Source of the DNA: Thermotoga sp. Mc24
Lineage (GTDB): Bacteria; Thermotogota; Thermotogae; Thermotogales; Thermotogaceae
Assembly (NCBI RefSeq): GCF_000784835.1
Contig: NZ_JSFH01000009.1
Coordinates: forward strand, 186,001 to 250,000
DNA: 64,000 bases
Direction of reading: 5' to 3'
Within the stretch, counting starts at the first letter, position 1. Every line of letters begins with the position of its first letter. The notes beneath the pieces are model-generated. The model saw only the letters and a list, made by a program, of their open reading frames with translations. It was not told the DNA's origin and made no database searches. This document shows, one piece after another, positions 1 to 8,375 of the stretch. A program made the translations under genes and the position numbers.

Positions 1-1
1 G

Positions 2-373
2 AAAGCGGATGTTGTGATCGTTGACGCTCCTCCGGGCACGTCCTGTCCTGTCGTGGAAAGCTTGAGAAACACAGATTTCGCTCTATTGGTAACCGAGCCG
101 ACCGCTTTTGGCCTTCACGACTTGAAACTGGCAGTCGAGCTCACAAAAGAGATGGGGATACCCTCCGGTATCGTTGTCAACAGATACATTCCAGGTAACA
201 CCATCATCGAAGAGTTCGCCGATGAAGAGGGAATACCTGTTCTTCTGAAGATACCGTTCAAAAGGGAGATAGCTTCTCTCTGCGCCGAAGGAAAGCTGAT
301 TGTCGAGGCCTTCCAGGATATGAAAAAAGACTTCCTGGAGCTGTTCGAAAAGATCGAGGTGATGGTTCGATGA
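2..373 (+). CDS. MinD/Nbp35-type P-loop ATPase, C-terminal part (5' end outside window)
   Basis: This is the end of a MinD-superfamily ATPase; the reading frame is open to the window edge, so the N-terminus and Walker A loop lie upstream. Visible are the Walker B/switch segment VDAPPGTSCPV near the start, the conserved TEPTAFGLHDL block and the NRYIPGN guanine/adenine-contact region. Relatives with and without a ferredoxin insert occur as pairs next to NifX-like proteins and ferredoxins, and are thought to handle Fe-S or metal clusters; the exact role is not known. The stop overlaps the ATG of the next gene (ATGA), so the two were translated together. This copy looks intact, unlike its neighbour. 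Confidence 0.85.
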   Translation, partial: KADVVIVDAPPGTSCPVVESLRNTDFALLVTEPTAFGLHDLKLAVELTKEMGIPSGIVVNRYIPGNTIIEEFADEEGIPVLLKIPFKREIASLCAEGKLIVEAFQDMKKDFLELFEKIEVMVR

Positions 374-1244
374 AGCAGATCGCTGTCGTGAGTGGAAAAG
401 GTGGAACAGGGAAAACAACGTTCACCGCGTCTCTCGGGGTTCTTCTTGAAAATTCCCTGCTCGCAGATTGTGAGGTCGATGCATCCAACCTTTACATCCT
501 GTTTCCTGGAGATCCTGTGGAAGAGCACGAATACTACGGTGGAAAGGAGGCCATTATAGATCAATAGAAATGTGACAGATGTGGTATTTGTGAAAAGGTG
601 TGCAGATTCGATGCAATAATCCAGGGCGAGAAATACAGAGTTGACCAGTACGCTTGCGAAGGGTGCAACGCGTGTGTGGTTTCCTGTCCCAGAAATGTCA
701 TTACTCTGGTTCAATTTCTCTGGAAGGTATTTCTTCACCTGGTCTGGGGACAAATCCATTGTTTACGCTCGGCTGAGCCCTGGTGAAGAGGATTCTGGTG
801 GACTCGTAGCGGAGGTTCATAAGCTCGCTTTCGAGAAAGCGGAAGAACTGAAACGAGACTATGTGATCATAGATGGGGCTCCCGGTATAGGGTGCTCTGC
901 CACGTCGTCTATCGTCGGAGTGAACTATGTGGTTGTTGTCACTGAGCCAACCATGTCCGGACTTCACGACCTCAAGAGAATCGTGGAAACGTTGAAGTGT
1001 CTCAAGAGAGAATTTGGAATAGTGATCAACAAGTACGATATAAACTCGGTCGTGTCTCGAGAGATAGAGGATTACTGTTTGAATGAAGGGCTCGATCTAC
1101 TGGGAAAAATTCCGTTCGACGAAACGGTGGTAAAGGCTTCTATGGAGTGCAAGTCGGTGATTACGTACGAAAGCAGTCCCGCGGCAGAGTCCATAAAGAA
1201 GCATAGTGAAGATAGTTGAGAAGATCATCGAGAAAATTTCTTGA
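370..1244 (+). pseudogene. Broken MinD-type ATPase with ferredoxin insert
   Basis: This is a second MinD-superfamily ATPase, starting MKQIAVVSGKGGTGKTT with a deviant Walker A. A two-cluster 4Fe-4S insert follows (CDRCGICEKVC, then CEGCNACVVSC), and later come IIDGAPGIGCSATSS and TEPTMSGLHDL. The gene is disrupted. An in-frame TAG lies at 565-567 just before the first cysteine motif. The frame shifts around 710-722, after CPRNVITL, into the frame that carries SGRYFF and the rest of the protein. A third shift near 1200-1206 separates SIKK from a plausible tail (VKIVEKIIEKIS) ending at 1244. Without the lesions the protein would be about 290 residues, normal for the family. Sequencing error is the alternative explanation. 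Confidence 0.85.
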
Positions 1245-1256
1245 GGAGGAGGCACT

Positions 1257-1608
1257 ATGTCAAAGGTAGCGATTCCATCTGTGGGGAAGGATCTGTCTTC
1301 CATGGTGAGTGATAGATTCGCCAAGGCAGAGTATTTCATCATCTACGACACGGAGTCTGGAAACATGGAAGTTGTTGGGAACACCATCGCCGATACACAT
1401 GGGACGGGTCCAGATGTTGTTCAAAGTCTTGTTTCGAAAGGAGTAGAGTATCTCATAGCCCCGAACGTCGGCAGAAACGCGTTTGAGACTTTAAAGGCAG
1501 CTGGGGTGAGGGTCTGTCGGTTCGTAAGGAGGGACGGTTCAGGAGGCACTTGACGCTTTCAGCGAAGGAAAACTCGAGGAGTTGACGACTTTCACCAGAG
1601 AGGGGTAA
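1257..1608 (+). pseudogene. NifX/NafY-family protein (TM1290-like) with a 3' frameshift
   Basis: This is a dinitrogenase iron-molybdenum cofactor family protein. The first 85 or so residues are normal (MSKVAIPSVGKDLSSMVSDRF, AEYFIIYD, NTIADTHGTGPDVVQSL, YLIAPNVGRNAFETLKAAGV). At about 1524-1526 one extra base (TTCGTAAGGA where TTC GAA GGA is expected) moves translation out of frame, giving a stop at 1551-1553. In the restored frame the expected C-terminus continues (GGTVQEALDAFSEGKLEELTTF) to TAA at 1606-1608, giving about 116 residues. The family binds metal clusters in nitrogenase organisms; in non-fixers such as Thermotoga the role is unknown. A good Shine-Dalgarno (GAGGAGG) precedes the ATG. 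The truncated 98-residue product might still be made. Confidence 0.8.
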
Positions 1609-1612
1609 GGAT

Positions 1613-1852
1613 ATGCCTTGGGTGAATTCGAAGTGTGTTGGCTGTGGAAATTGTGTCAGGGTGTGTCCAGTTGAAGGTGTAATTAGAATAGAGAACGGAA
1701 AGGCCGTTATCGACAACTACAAGTGTATTCGATGTGGAAAGTGCTTCGATGCGTGCCCAGTTGGAGCCATCAGACCGAATTATGAAAATCCCGCGCTGAG
1801 AGGAATGGGAAGAGGATACGGTAGAGGGCGAGGAAAATGGGATGAGTTTTAA
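1613..1852 (+). CDS. 2[4Fe-4S] ferredoxin with a Gly/Arg-rich tail
   Basis: A 79-residue protein with two complete CxxCxxCxxxCP motifs (CVGCGNCVRVCP near residues 8-19 and CIRCGKCFDACP near 38-49), typical of a bacterial-type ferredoxin that carries two 4Fe-4S clusters for electron transfer. The last 25 residues are low complexity (GMGRGYGRGRGK). Gly/Arg/Met-rich tails like this occur on proteins found beside MinD-type Fe-S ATPases. It is the only fully intact gene between 370 and 2770. It lies five bases after the restored stop of the NifX gene, and its own end overlaps the radical SAM start by 11 bases. Confidence 0.9.
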   Translation: MPWVNSKCVGCGNCVRVCPVEGVIRIENGKAVIDNYKCIRCGKCFDACPVGAIRPNYENPALRGMGRGYGRGRGKWDEF

Positions 1853-2770
1853 CGGCCGTGTGTACGGAATCTTTCTCTCCAGGAGGTTCGACAGATCTCT
1901 CGGTGTCTCCTCTATTCCGTTCAAAATGTGCACATATTCGTGTGTGTACTGCCAGCTTGGAAGAACAACAAATTTCACTGTGGAGGGGCAGATGTTCTTT
2001 CCGTTGAAGGTGTTCGAGGAAGAGTTGAAAGGATTCGTGAAGAAGCACCGGGATGATTTCGACATGGTGAGCATCTTTGGAGAGGGTGTGAACCCACTCT
2101 TTACACTCCCCTCGATTCCCTGATAGGTCTGTGCAAATCGATCACCGGAAAACCCGTTGTACTCATAACGAACGGTTCGCTTTCCTGGGATGAGAAGGTC
2201 AGAAAAGAAGCGAAACTGTTGGACATAATAATGCCCACCCTCTCTGCATGGGACGAAAAGAACTTCAGGACGATCCACAGGCCCCACAAGAGTCTATCGT
2301 TTCAGAAGGTGTTCGAGGGTTTGAAAAAGTTGTGAAGAGAGTACAGCGGTGAGATCTGACTTAAAGTTATGCTGGTGAAGGGATTGAACGACTTCGCACT
2401 GGAAGAATTAAGAGAGAAGATCTCACAGATAGAGCCGGACAGGGTTTATGTGAACGTTCCTGTGAGACCTCCGGCGGAGGGATGGGTTGAACATCCAGAT
2501 GAGGAAACGATAAAGAAAGCAAAAGAACTTTTCAATGCCACATCGATAGAAATTCCCGCAGCCGGTAGGTTCATCACTGCAGGAGAAGGAATCGATGCCG
2601 TCTTGAACATGACCAAACGCCATCCCACGAGCGAAGAAGAGATAAAAGATCTTTTGACTTCTCAGAGGATCGATCCTGAACCGATTATAGAAAGACTCAG
2701 ATCCTGCAAAAATGTGGAAATCATCGAGTACAGCGGTCGAAGATACTACAGATACACTACAACAGAATGA
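1842..2770 (+). pseudogene. Broken radical SAM protein (MoaA/NifB-like)
   Basis: The N-terminal 85 residues carry the radical SAM cysteines (CTYSCVYCQLGR) and the start of the GEGEPTL motif. At 2086-2089 the dinucleotide GT is doubled (GGTGTGAA for GGTGAA), which shifts the frame and ends translation at 2121-2123. The rest of the protein continues in the shifted frame (PLDSLIGLCKS, VVLITNGSL, LDIIMPTLSAWD, FRTIHRP). That frame has two further TGA codons, at 2333 and 2357, before MLVKGLNDFALEELREKI and a C-terminus ending at 2770. The undamaged protein would be about 308 residues. The family makes or modifies cofactors using S-adenosylmethionine. Three independent lesions mean it cannot be functional if the sequence is right. 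The last 14 bases overlap the converging cupin gene. Confidence 0.88.
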
Positions 2771-3104
2771 TCACCGCCAGAAACTCAAGGTCCGTGTCTC
2801 CTGTGTTCTCTATTGAATGAGACTCTCCAGAGTCCGTAAAGCACACATCTCCTGCTTTTATGGGAACGTCCTTTCCATTGTCGTGAAAGACGCCTTCTCC
2901 AGATAAAATGTAGTATATCTCAAACTCTCCCTCATGCTTGTGAAGACCCACAGAAGACCCCGGTGAAAGTTTCATTTTCGCAAAAAGTCTTGCTTTGTTG
3001 TGCATAATTTCCTTGGAAAGGAGATGTGTCATTTCCACTTCACCTTTTCCGCCTCGCATGCTCAACACCTTTTCCACTTTCACATCAGATGATCTGATGA
3101 CCAT
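2757..3104 (-). CDS. Small single-domain cupin (TM1287-like)
   Basis: A 115-residue cupin. Motif 1 is visible as GLHKHEGEFEIYYILSGEG (metal ligands two His and a Glu) and motif 2 as GDVCFTDSGESHSIENTG, with the final metal-binding His in ESHSI. Related Thermotoga proteins of this size bind a divalent metal in a beta-barrel; their substrate is unknown, although the fold resembles oxalate-degrading enzymes. The ATG is preceded by GGAGGGAGAAC. The gene overlaps the end of the upstream flavodoxin gene by 20 bases, so the two form one operon and may act together in a redox or oxygen-related job. That functional link is inference. Confidence 0.88.
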   Translation of the reverse strand: MVIRSSDVKVEKVLSMRGGKGEVEMTHLLSKEIMHNKARLFAKMKLSPGSSVGLHKHEGEFEIYYILSGEGVFHDNGKDVPIKAGDVCFTDSGESHSIENTGDTDLEFLAVIILL

Positions 3105-3576
3105 GTTCTCCCTCCTGATTGAGTAGTGTTTTTTTTATTTCCTCTGCGAAATCTTTTGCGTCTTTTTCGATCATCTTTCTAAAGATTACCTTCTTTGCTA
3201 CAACTTCGCAGCCAGAGAGTTCTTGCATCTGATCAAGGCAAACACCGTACCTTTTGATACATGTTGCAAAGAAAGCGACCTTCTTTATTTTTTCTCTGTT
3301 CTTCAGCAAATACGTTCTGATAGCGGGGGTGACTCTTCCGTTCCAGATGGGAGTTCCCACTACAACGAGATCGTACTCCGATGGATCTTTCTTAAAAATT
3401 ATATCCGTTGTCTTTCCCACCGTTGCCTCGTAGCCAGCTTTCAAAAAACCGAAGATGCCTTTCCGAGGTTTTCTGTCCATTACTTCATCTATATCGGCCT
3501 TCAGAATGTCCTTTATAATCTCCGCTACTTTCTTTGTGTGACCACTTCTGGTGTAGTACACCACGAGGATTTTCAT
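3085..3576 (-). CDS. Flavodoxin-family protein
   Basis: A 163-residue protein. The N-terminal MKILVVYYTRSGHTKK is the classic FMN-phosphate loop of flavodoxins (T/S-x-T/S-G-x-T class), and VVVGTPIWNGRVTPAIRTYL forms the second FMN-binding loop. It would carry low-potential electrons or reduce quinone-like substrates in the cytoplasm. The start at 3576 is chosen because GGAGGAAACACC lies directly before this ATG; the longer open frame upstream has no ribosome site. It is first in a two-gene operon with the cupin. A possible -10 (TATACT, 3633-3638 minus) and an inverted repeat at 3606-3620 lie upstream. Confidence 0.88.
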   Translation of the reverse strand: MKILVVYYTRSGHTKKVAEIIKDILKADIDEVMDRKPRKGIFGFLKAGYEATVGKTTDIIFKKDPSEYDLVVVGTPIWNGRVTPAIRTYLLKNREKIKKVAFFATCIKRYGVCLDQMQELSGCEVVAKKVIFRKMIEKDAKDFAEEIKKTLLNQEGEHGHQII

Positions 3577-3605
3577 GGTGTTTCCTCCTCTTTCACCAGC
3601 GAGGA

Positions 3606-3620
3606 GATCGTTGAACAATC
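3606..3620 (-). promoter_or_regulatory. Candidate operator dyad before flavodoxin-cupin operon
   Basis: GATCGTTGAACAATC is an imperfect palindrome with 7-base arms and one mismatch. It sits just downstream of a TATACT -10 candidate (3633-3638, minus strand) and upstream of the Shine-Dalgarno, the usual place for a repressor site. No -35 of good quality is visible. Confidence 0.35.
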
Positions 3621-3769
3621 TTCTTACTTCTTAGTATATCACACATCATACACAACTTGTTTTGAATCGCTCAAATGTGTTGATATGAATTTTCCTTCCG
3701 TTAACCTTTTCCAAATACAACATATGGTAGTATTCTTTAAAAATACACAACAAATGGAGGTGGAAAGAG

Positions 3770-5974
3770 TTGAAGGCTTACGCGTTCGGTTTTCCGAAGA
3801 TAGGAGAAAAGAGGGAATTCAAAAAGGCTCTGGAGGGTTTCTGGAAGGGAAAGATCACGGAAGAACAGCTCGAGGAAGAGATGAACAAACTCAGAGTGTA
3901 CATGGTGGAAAACTACAGAAAAAACGTCGATGTAATTCCTTCAAACGAACTTTCCTACTACGACTTTGTGCTCGACACAGCGGTGATGGTGGGGGCTGTT
4001 CCAGAGAGGTTCGGTGAGTACAGGGGGCTTTCGACGTACTTCGAAATGGCACGCGGTGGAAAAGCTCTGGAAATGACCAAATTCTTCAACACCAACTATC
4101 ACTACCTTGTTCCGGAAATAGAAACCGAAGAGTTCTATCTTCTCGAAAACAAACCTCTTGAAGATTATCTGTTCTTCAAATTGAAGGGAATAGAAACAGC
4201 ACCGTGGGTGATAGGTCCTTTCACCTTCCTGTACCTTTCCAAAAGAAACGGCGAGTGGATCAGAAGACCAGATCAGATGGAAAAACTGCTGGAAAGTCTC
4301 GTTTCTGTTTACAAAGAAGCTTTCGGAAAACTTATGGAAAACGGCTGTAAGGAAATTCTCGTGAACGAACCCGCTTTCGTTTGCGATCTTGAAAAGGCTC
4401 ACTGGGATCTGATACTGAACGTGTATCGTGAGCTTTCAGAGTTTCCGATGACCATTTTCACCTACTACGACAGCGTTTCTGACTACAAAGCGTACGTCTC
4501 TCTTCCGGTGAAAGGGCTTCATTTCGATTTCGTCTCGAACGAAGAAAATCTGAAAAATCTCGAAAGATACGGATTTCCGGATGACAAGGAGCTTGTGGCC
4601 GGTGTGACAAACGGCCGTCAGCCCTGGAGAGCGGACCTCAAAAAGGTGGCGTTACTGGTAGAAAAACTCGGTGCGAGTGCCATCTCGAATTCCTGTCCGC
4701 TCTTCCATCTTCCAGTGACTCTGGAGCTGGAAGACAATCTGTCCGATGGATTGAAAGAGAAACTCGCCTTCGCGAAAGAAAAACTCAGAGAGTTGAAAAT
4801 TTTGAAAGATTTCCTTGAAGGAAGAACTTCCGATCTTCCCGATGTATCGTTTGAAGATTTTGCGGAGGATCTTCTGGTTGTTGAGAGAGTAAGAAATCTT
4901 CCAGAAGGGTCGTTCAAAAGAGAGAAAGAATACACCGAGCGCGACAGAATCCAGAAAGAAAGACTGAACCTTCCGCTCTTTCCCACAACGACCATCGGAT
5001 CTTTTCCGCAGACCTCCGAAGTGAGAAAGATGAGGTCGAAGTACAGAAAGGGAGAAATTTCCAAAGAAGAATACGAAACCTTCATAAAAGAACAGATAAA
5101 AAAGGCGATAGATCTTCAGGAGGAAATGGGACTCGATGTTCTGGTGCACGGTGAGTTCGAAAGAACCGACATGGTCGAGTTCTTCGCTGAGAAATTGAAC
5201 GGCATCGCCACCACTCAGAACGGTTGGGTTCTCTCTTACGGTTCGAGGTGTTATCGTCCACCCATTATATACGGCACTGTCACACGGCCAGAACCCATGA
5301 CGCTCGAAGAAATCTCTTACGCTCAGTCTCTTACAGAAAAGCCCGTCAAAGGGATGCTCACAGGTCCCATCACCATCATGAGCTGGAGCTATTACAGGGA
5401 GGACATACCAGAGAGAGAAATAGCTTACCAGATAGCCCTCGCGATAAACGAAGAAGTGAAGGATCTGGAAGAGGCGGGAATAAAGATCGTACAGATCGAT
5501 GAGCCCGCGTTCAGAGAAAAGGCACCTGTCAAAAAGAGCAAATGGCCTGAGTACTTTGAATGGGCGATAAACGCTTTCAACCTGGCAGCCAACGCGAGGC
5601 CAGAAACACAGATCCACGCCCACATGTGCTACTCGGATTTCAACGAGATAATCGAGTACATCCACCAGCTGGAATTCGACGTGATCAGCATTGAGGCTTC
5701 GAGGAGCAAAGGTGAGATCATCTCTGCCTTTGAGAACTTCAAAGGATGGATCAAACAGATCGGTGTTGGTGTCTGGGACATCCACTCTCCTGCTGTTCCA
5801 TCCATAAGCGAAATGAGGGAGATAGTCGAAAGAGTTCTCAGGGTGCTTCCTAAGGAGCTGATCTGGATCAATCCCGACTGCGGTCTCAAGACGAGAAGCT
5901 GGGACGAAGTTATTCCATCGCTCAGAAACATGGTGGTACTTGCGAAGGAATTGAGGGAAAAATTTGAAAGTTGA
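3770..5974 (+). CDS. metE: Cobalamin-independent methionine synthase
   Basis: A 734-residue enzyme that moves the methyl group of methyltetrahydrofolate (triglutamate) to homocysteine to make methionine. The N-terminal barrel begins with [18 protein letters not shown], and the catalytic C-terminal barrel begins near residue 400 with [12 protein letters not shown]. The zinc ligands are visible as HMCYSDF (His and Cys near 623-625), a Glu near 647, and Cys in NPDCGLKTR near 707. Length matches the family. The start is TTG at 3770, preceded by GGAGGTGG; no in-frame ATG lies nearby. It is monocistronic. No SAM riboswitch was recognised in the 150-base upstream gap, which holds only AT-rich sequence. 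Confidence 0.97.
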   Translation: MKAYAFGFPKIGEKREFKKALEGFWKGKITEEQLEEEMNKLRVYMVENYRKNVDVIPSNELSYYDFVLDTAVMVGAVPERFGEYRGLSTYFEMARGGKALEMTKFFNTNYHYLVPEIETEEFYLLENKPLEDYLFFKLKGIETAPWVIGPFTFLYLSKRNGEWIRRPDQMEKLLESLVSVYKEAFGKLMENGCKEILVNEPAFVCDLEKAHWDLILNVYRELSEFPMTIFTYYDSVSDYKAYVSLPVKGLHFDFVSNEENLKNLERYGFPDDKELVAGVTNGRQPWRADLKKVALLVEKLGASAISNSCPLFHLPVTLELEDNLSDGLKEKLAFAKEKLRELKILKDFLEGRTSDLPDVSFEDFAEDLLVVERVRNLPEGSFKREKEYTERDRIQKERLNLPLFPTTTIGSFPQTSEVRKMRSKYRKGEISKEEYETFIKEQIKKAIDLQEEMGLDVLVHGEFERTDMVEFFAEKLNGIATTQNGWVLSYGSRCYRPPIIYGTVTRPEPMTLEEISYAQSLTEKPVKGMLTGPITIMSWSYYREDIPEREIAYQIALAINEEVKDLEEAGIKIVQIDEPAFREKAPVKKSKWPEYFEWAINAFNLAANARPETQIHAHMCYSDFNEIIEYIHQLEFDVISIEASRSKGEIISAFENFKGWIKQIGVGVWDIHSPAVPSISEMREIVERVLRVLPKELIWINPDCGLKTRSWDEVIPSLRNMVVLAKELREKFES

Positions 5975-5981
5975 GGGAGAC

Positions 5982-6009
5982 TTGTCTTTTCACGGGAAAG
6001 TGGTATAAT
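5982..6009 (+). promoter_or_regulatory. Sigma-70 type promoter (upstream of a tandem pair)
   Basis: TTGTCT at 5982-5987 and a perfect TATAAT at 6004-6009 are separated by 16 bases. It lies eight bases after the metE stop and points at no gene. Confidence 0.7.
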
Positions 6010-6043
6010 GGTTCCAGAAGAAGAAACGGGATAGAAAAAGTAC

Positions 6044-6073
6044 TTGACAAATAAAAGCGATTTGTGGTATAAT
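6044..6073 (+). promoter_or_regulatory. Consensus sigma-70 promoter (second of the pair)
   Basis: Perfect TTGACA at 6044-6049 and perfect TATAAT at 6068-6073 have an 18-base spacer. Transcription from about 6080 would reach a strong terminator within about 48 bases; no coding sequence follows on this strand. Confidence 0.8.
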
Positions 6074-6094
6074 ATAAAGTGGCCGGCAGAAATT

Positions 6095-6127
6095 GGGAGG
6101 GGGAAAATCCCCTCCCTGTGTTTTTTT
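6095..6127 (+). terminator. Rho-independent terminator
   Basis: A perfect 8-bp stem (GGGAGGGG at 6095-6102 with CCCCTCCC at 6109-6116) and a six-base loop are followed, after TGTG, by seven T. It would stop metE read-through and any RNA from the two promoters at 5982 and 6044. Confidence 0.85.
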
Positions 6128-7373
6128 ATTCTAGCCTCACGTACTCTCTGTTCGCCTCCAGTATCTCCTCGAGAAGGTCTTTCGCGCCCTCCACATCCGG
6201 CCCGAGAGGATGGGAAAGCAAAGCCTTCAGGGCGAGTTTTTTCGATCTTTTCAGATACGCTTCTATTGTGAGTCGCTCGTACATCTTCACCGCGTGGATG
6301 AAGGAAAGAGCGAAGTGATCTCCTTTTCCCTGCGAGAGCGCGTGGACCCTGCCGGATCTCACATAACAAGGTATCTCAAGGACGTAATCATCCGGGAGGT
6401 TCTCGATCGAGCCGTTGTTTCTTGTGTTCACAATGTGTATCTTTCCTTCGTCGGTTTCGAGGTCTCTTATCAGGTGGGCCGCCGCCGTGGAGTACATGCT
6501 TCCACCGCGCTTTGTGAGTTCTTCCGGTATCTCGGTAGCGGTTCTGTACTTCTCGAAGAGTTCTTTCTCTATCTTCATCACTTCCCTTGCTCTGAGTTCG
6601 TGCGTGGAGATCTTTTTGAACATCTTTTTCTCCATCAGGTAGTACCTCAGATAGGGATTCACAAGAAGCTCCACCGAGTCGTAGAACCACGCCGGGAAGT
6701 CCTCGTCTGGTATGTTGGAGAGCTTCAGTTTCAGATTTTCAAAGACCTTTTCCGTCACGTCTTCACCTTTCACGAAAACCTTCTCTATGAAGCTCAGATG
6801 GTTGAGGCCGTAGTACTTCAAGAACACGTCTTCGAGCCTTGCTGAGAAGATCTCTGCGATCTCCCGGATGAAGTTTATGGGAACGTTGCAGAGGCCTATG
6901 AATTTTTCGTATTCGAGGTAGTTCCTCACGAACTCTGTGATGTGGCCAGATGGGTTGGTGAAGTTTATGATGGTCGCGTTCGATGTTCTTCTCACGGTAT
7001 CAACGTACTCCTCTATTACGGGAAACGCCCTCAAAGCCGCTGAGAATCCCCCAACCCCTGTTGTTTCTTGACCTATGAGACCGTACTTCAGCGGAATGCC
7101 TTCGTCGTTTTCCCTGCCCTTGAGTCCACCCGGTCTGAATTGAAAGATCACGTATTTTGCGTCCACGACGGCGCCTTCGAAGGTGTCGCTGATTAGCACC
7201 TTGAACCTGTCTTTGACGAGTCTCTTCACGAAATCAACGACGATCTTCTGCTTTTCTTCGTCGATGTCGTAGAAGATCACCTCATCGATGCGAACATCCT
7301 TGGAGATGTCGAGAAGTCCTTTCACCAGTTCCGGAGTGTAGCTGCTCCCACCACCTATCACTGCGATCCGCAT
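6126..7373 (-). CDS. bglT: 6-phospho-beta-glucosidase, glycoside hydrolase family 4
   Basis: A 415-residue GH4 enzyme that cleaves 6-phospho-beta-glucosides such as cellobiose-6-phosphate through an NAD+ and Mn2+ dependent redox-elimination mechanism. The Rossmann loop is MRIAVIGGGSSYTPEL. The metal- and substrate-binding segments NPSGHITEF, GLCNVPINFIRE (catalytic Cys) and YYGLNHLSF (His) are present in order. It matches in sequence and length the Thermotoga protein known as BglT. The gene overlaps the upstream BadF-type kinase by 16 bases and is translated with it. A phosphorylated substrate fits a partner kinase, since Thermotoga has few PTS systems; that pairing is inference. Confidence 0.95.
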   Translation of the reverse strand: MRIAVIGGGSSYTPELVKGLLDISKDVRIDEVIFYDIDEEKQKIVVDFVKRLVKDRFKVLISDTFEGAVVDAKYVIFQFRPGGLKGRENDEGIPLKYGLIGQETTGVGGFSAALRAFPVIEEYVDTVRRTSNATIINFTNPSGHITEFVRNYLEYEKFIGLCNVPINFIREIAEIFSARLEDVFLKYYGLNHLSFIEKVFVKGEDVTEKVFENLKLKLSNIPDEDFPAWFYDSVELLVNPYLRYYLMEKKMFKKISTHELRAREVMKIEKELFEKYRTATEIPEELTKRGGSMYSTAAAHLIRDLETDEGKIHIVNTRNNGSIENLPDDYVLEIPCYVRSGRVHALSQGKGDHFALSFIHAVKMYERLTIEAYLKRSKKLALKALLSHPLGPDVEGAKDLLEEILEANREYVRLE

Positions 7374-8329
7374 TTCTTCACCTCCCTGAGGTAGCTCCTC
7401 ACCAGTCTGTTGTAAAGGTCCTCTGTTACTCTCAATCCGGCCCGTTCCATCGCGAACAGCACGGCACCGATCACAGGGTCATGTTCTGGTATGACGACCT
7501 CGTATTCTTTTCCGGTGGCGCTCTCTATCATTTTTATGAGAAGAGAAGGGGCGTTTTTGAAGAAGCTTCCCTCCAGGATCAGTTTGATGGGAGGTGTGAA
7601 GTCCAGCACCTTCCTGTGTGCGTCGATGATCTTTTTCACTTCAACCACGATCTCGTTGAAAATTCTGAGAGAAACAGCGTCACCCTTTTCGGCACACCTG
7701 AACAGCGTCTGATTCACTCTCCTGACCAGCTCCGAGGTGTATCCTCCTTCGTAATCGTATCTCAGAAGGTTCTCCACCGGGCCGATCGCTTTTTCCACCT
7801 CTTCGACAAGCGTCGTCCAGTCGTCTCTGCCGTCCTTTGCCCTCATCACAGCGGAGGTCACAAGAGAAGCGATGTAGTGCGAGCCGAGTCTCTCACCCAG
7901 CGAAAAAGAAAGTCCTCCTATTCTGTTCACTCTTTTGCCGTCCGAAGCGTAGGAAATGCTACCCGTTCCACAGCTCACCATGATACCCGTATCATCATAA
8001 GAGCCAGATCTCAGGGCTATCCTTCCGTCGTTGTCGAAGTCGAATCTTTTGAGATCGAGTTTTTCCAGAATCTCCCTCACGATCTTCATCTCGTAGTCGA
8101 AGTCTGCTCCCGCGTATCCGAAGAAGGCGAAATCGATCTCTTCTCTGGCCTTTCCTGACCTGTCCAGGATGCCTTCGATCACGTCTTTGAGATTCTTGAC
8201 AGCATTTTCTTTTCCAACGACCTGATAGTTCGCACCTTTTCCTCTGTGAACGGCCAGAACGTTTCCCTGCTCGTCGCTGAGAACGGCCAGTGTTTTCGTT
8301 CCCCCCACATCCACTCCGAGGAAGAGCAA
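7358..8329 (-). CDS. BadF/BadG/BcrA-family sugar kinase (N-acetylglucosamine kinase-like)
   Basis: A protein of about 323 residues in the ASKHA fold. LGVDVGGTKTLAVL is the phosphate-1 loop, GTGSISYAS the phosphate-2 motif, and LILEGSFFKNAP the adenosine region. The family includes N-acetylglucosamine/glucosamine kinases and dehydratase activators. The activator type carries a conserved iron-sulfur cysteine pattern that I do not see here, so sugar kinase is preferred. The start is put at a TTG (8329) because GGAGGTG lies six bases upstream; an open frame continues to 8389 but without a ribosome site. It sits directly before the GH4 gene and may phosphorylate the sugar that the hydrolase uses or releases. 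Confidence 0.85.
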   Translation of the reverse strand: MLFLGVDVGGTKTLAVLSDEQGNVLAVHRGKGANYQVVGKENAVKNLKDVIEGILDRSGKAREEIDFAFFGYAGADFDYEMKIVREILEKLDLKRFDFDNDGRIALRSGSYDDTGIMVSCGTGSISYASDGKRVNRIGGLSFSLGERLGSHYIASLVTSAVMRAKDGRDDWTTLVEEVEKAIGPVENLLRYDYEGGYTSELVRRVNQTLFRCAEKGDAVSLRIFNEIVVEVKKIIDAHRKVLDFTPPIKLILEGSFFKNAPSLLIKMIESATGKEYEVVIPEHDPVIGAVLFAMERAGLRVTEDLYNRLVRSYLREVKKCGSQ

Positions 8330-8375
8330 TCCCTTCACCTCCCCATCATAGTATAATCGTTTCGGGGTGGAAAAC

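Noticed and set aside
565..567. Recoding of TAG as pyrrolysine in the MinD-type ATPase
   Set aside because: The same gene also has two frameshifts, and nothing in the window suggests a pyrrolysine system; decay explains it better.
2333..2359. The two TGA codons in the radical SAM gene as selenocysteine
   Set aside because: They lie downstream of a frameshift at positions where relatives do not have Cys, and no selenocysteine insertion hairpin is evident.
3620..3769. SAM-responsive element in the gap before metE
   Set aside because: The 150 bases are AT-rich with only a weak short hairpin near 3733-3752; no riboswitch pattern is present.
6044..6318. Short open frames on the plus strand after the strong promoter
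   Set aside because: They run through the terminator and into the antisense of the GH4 gene, have no ribosome site, and their sequences are low quality.
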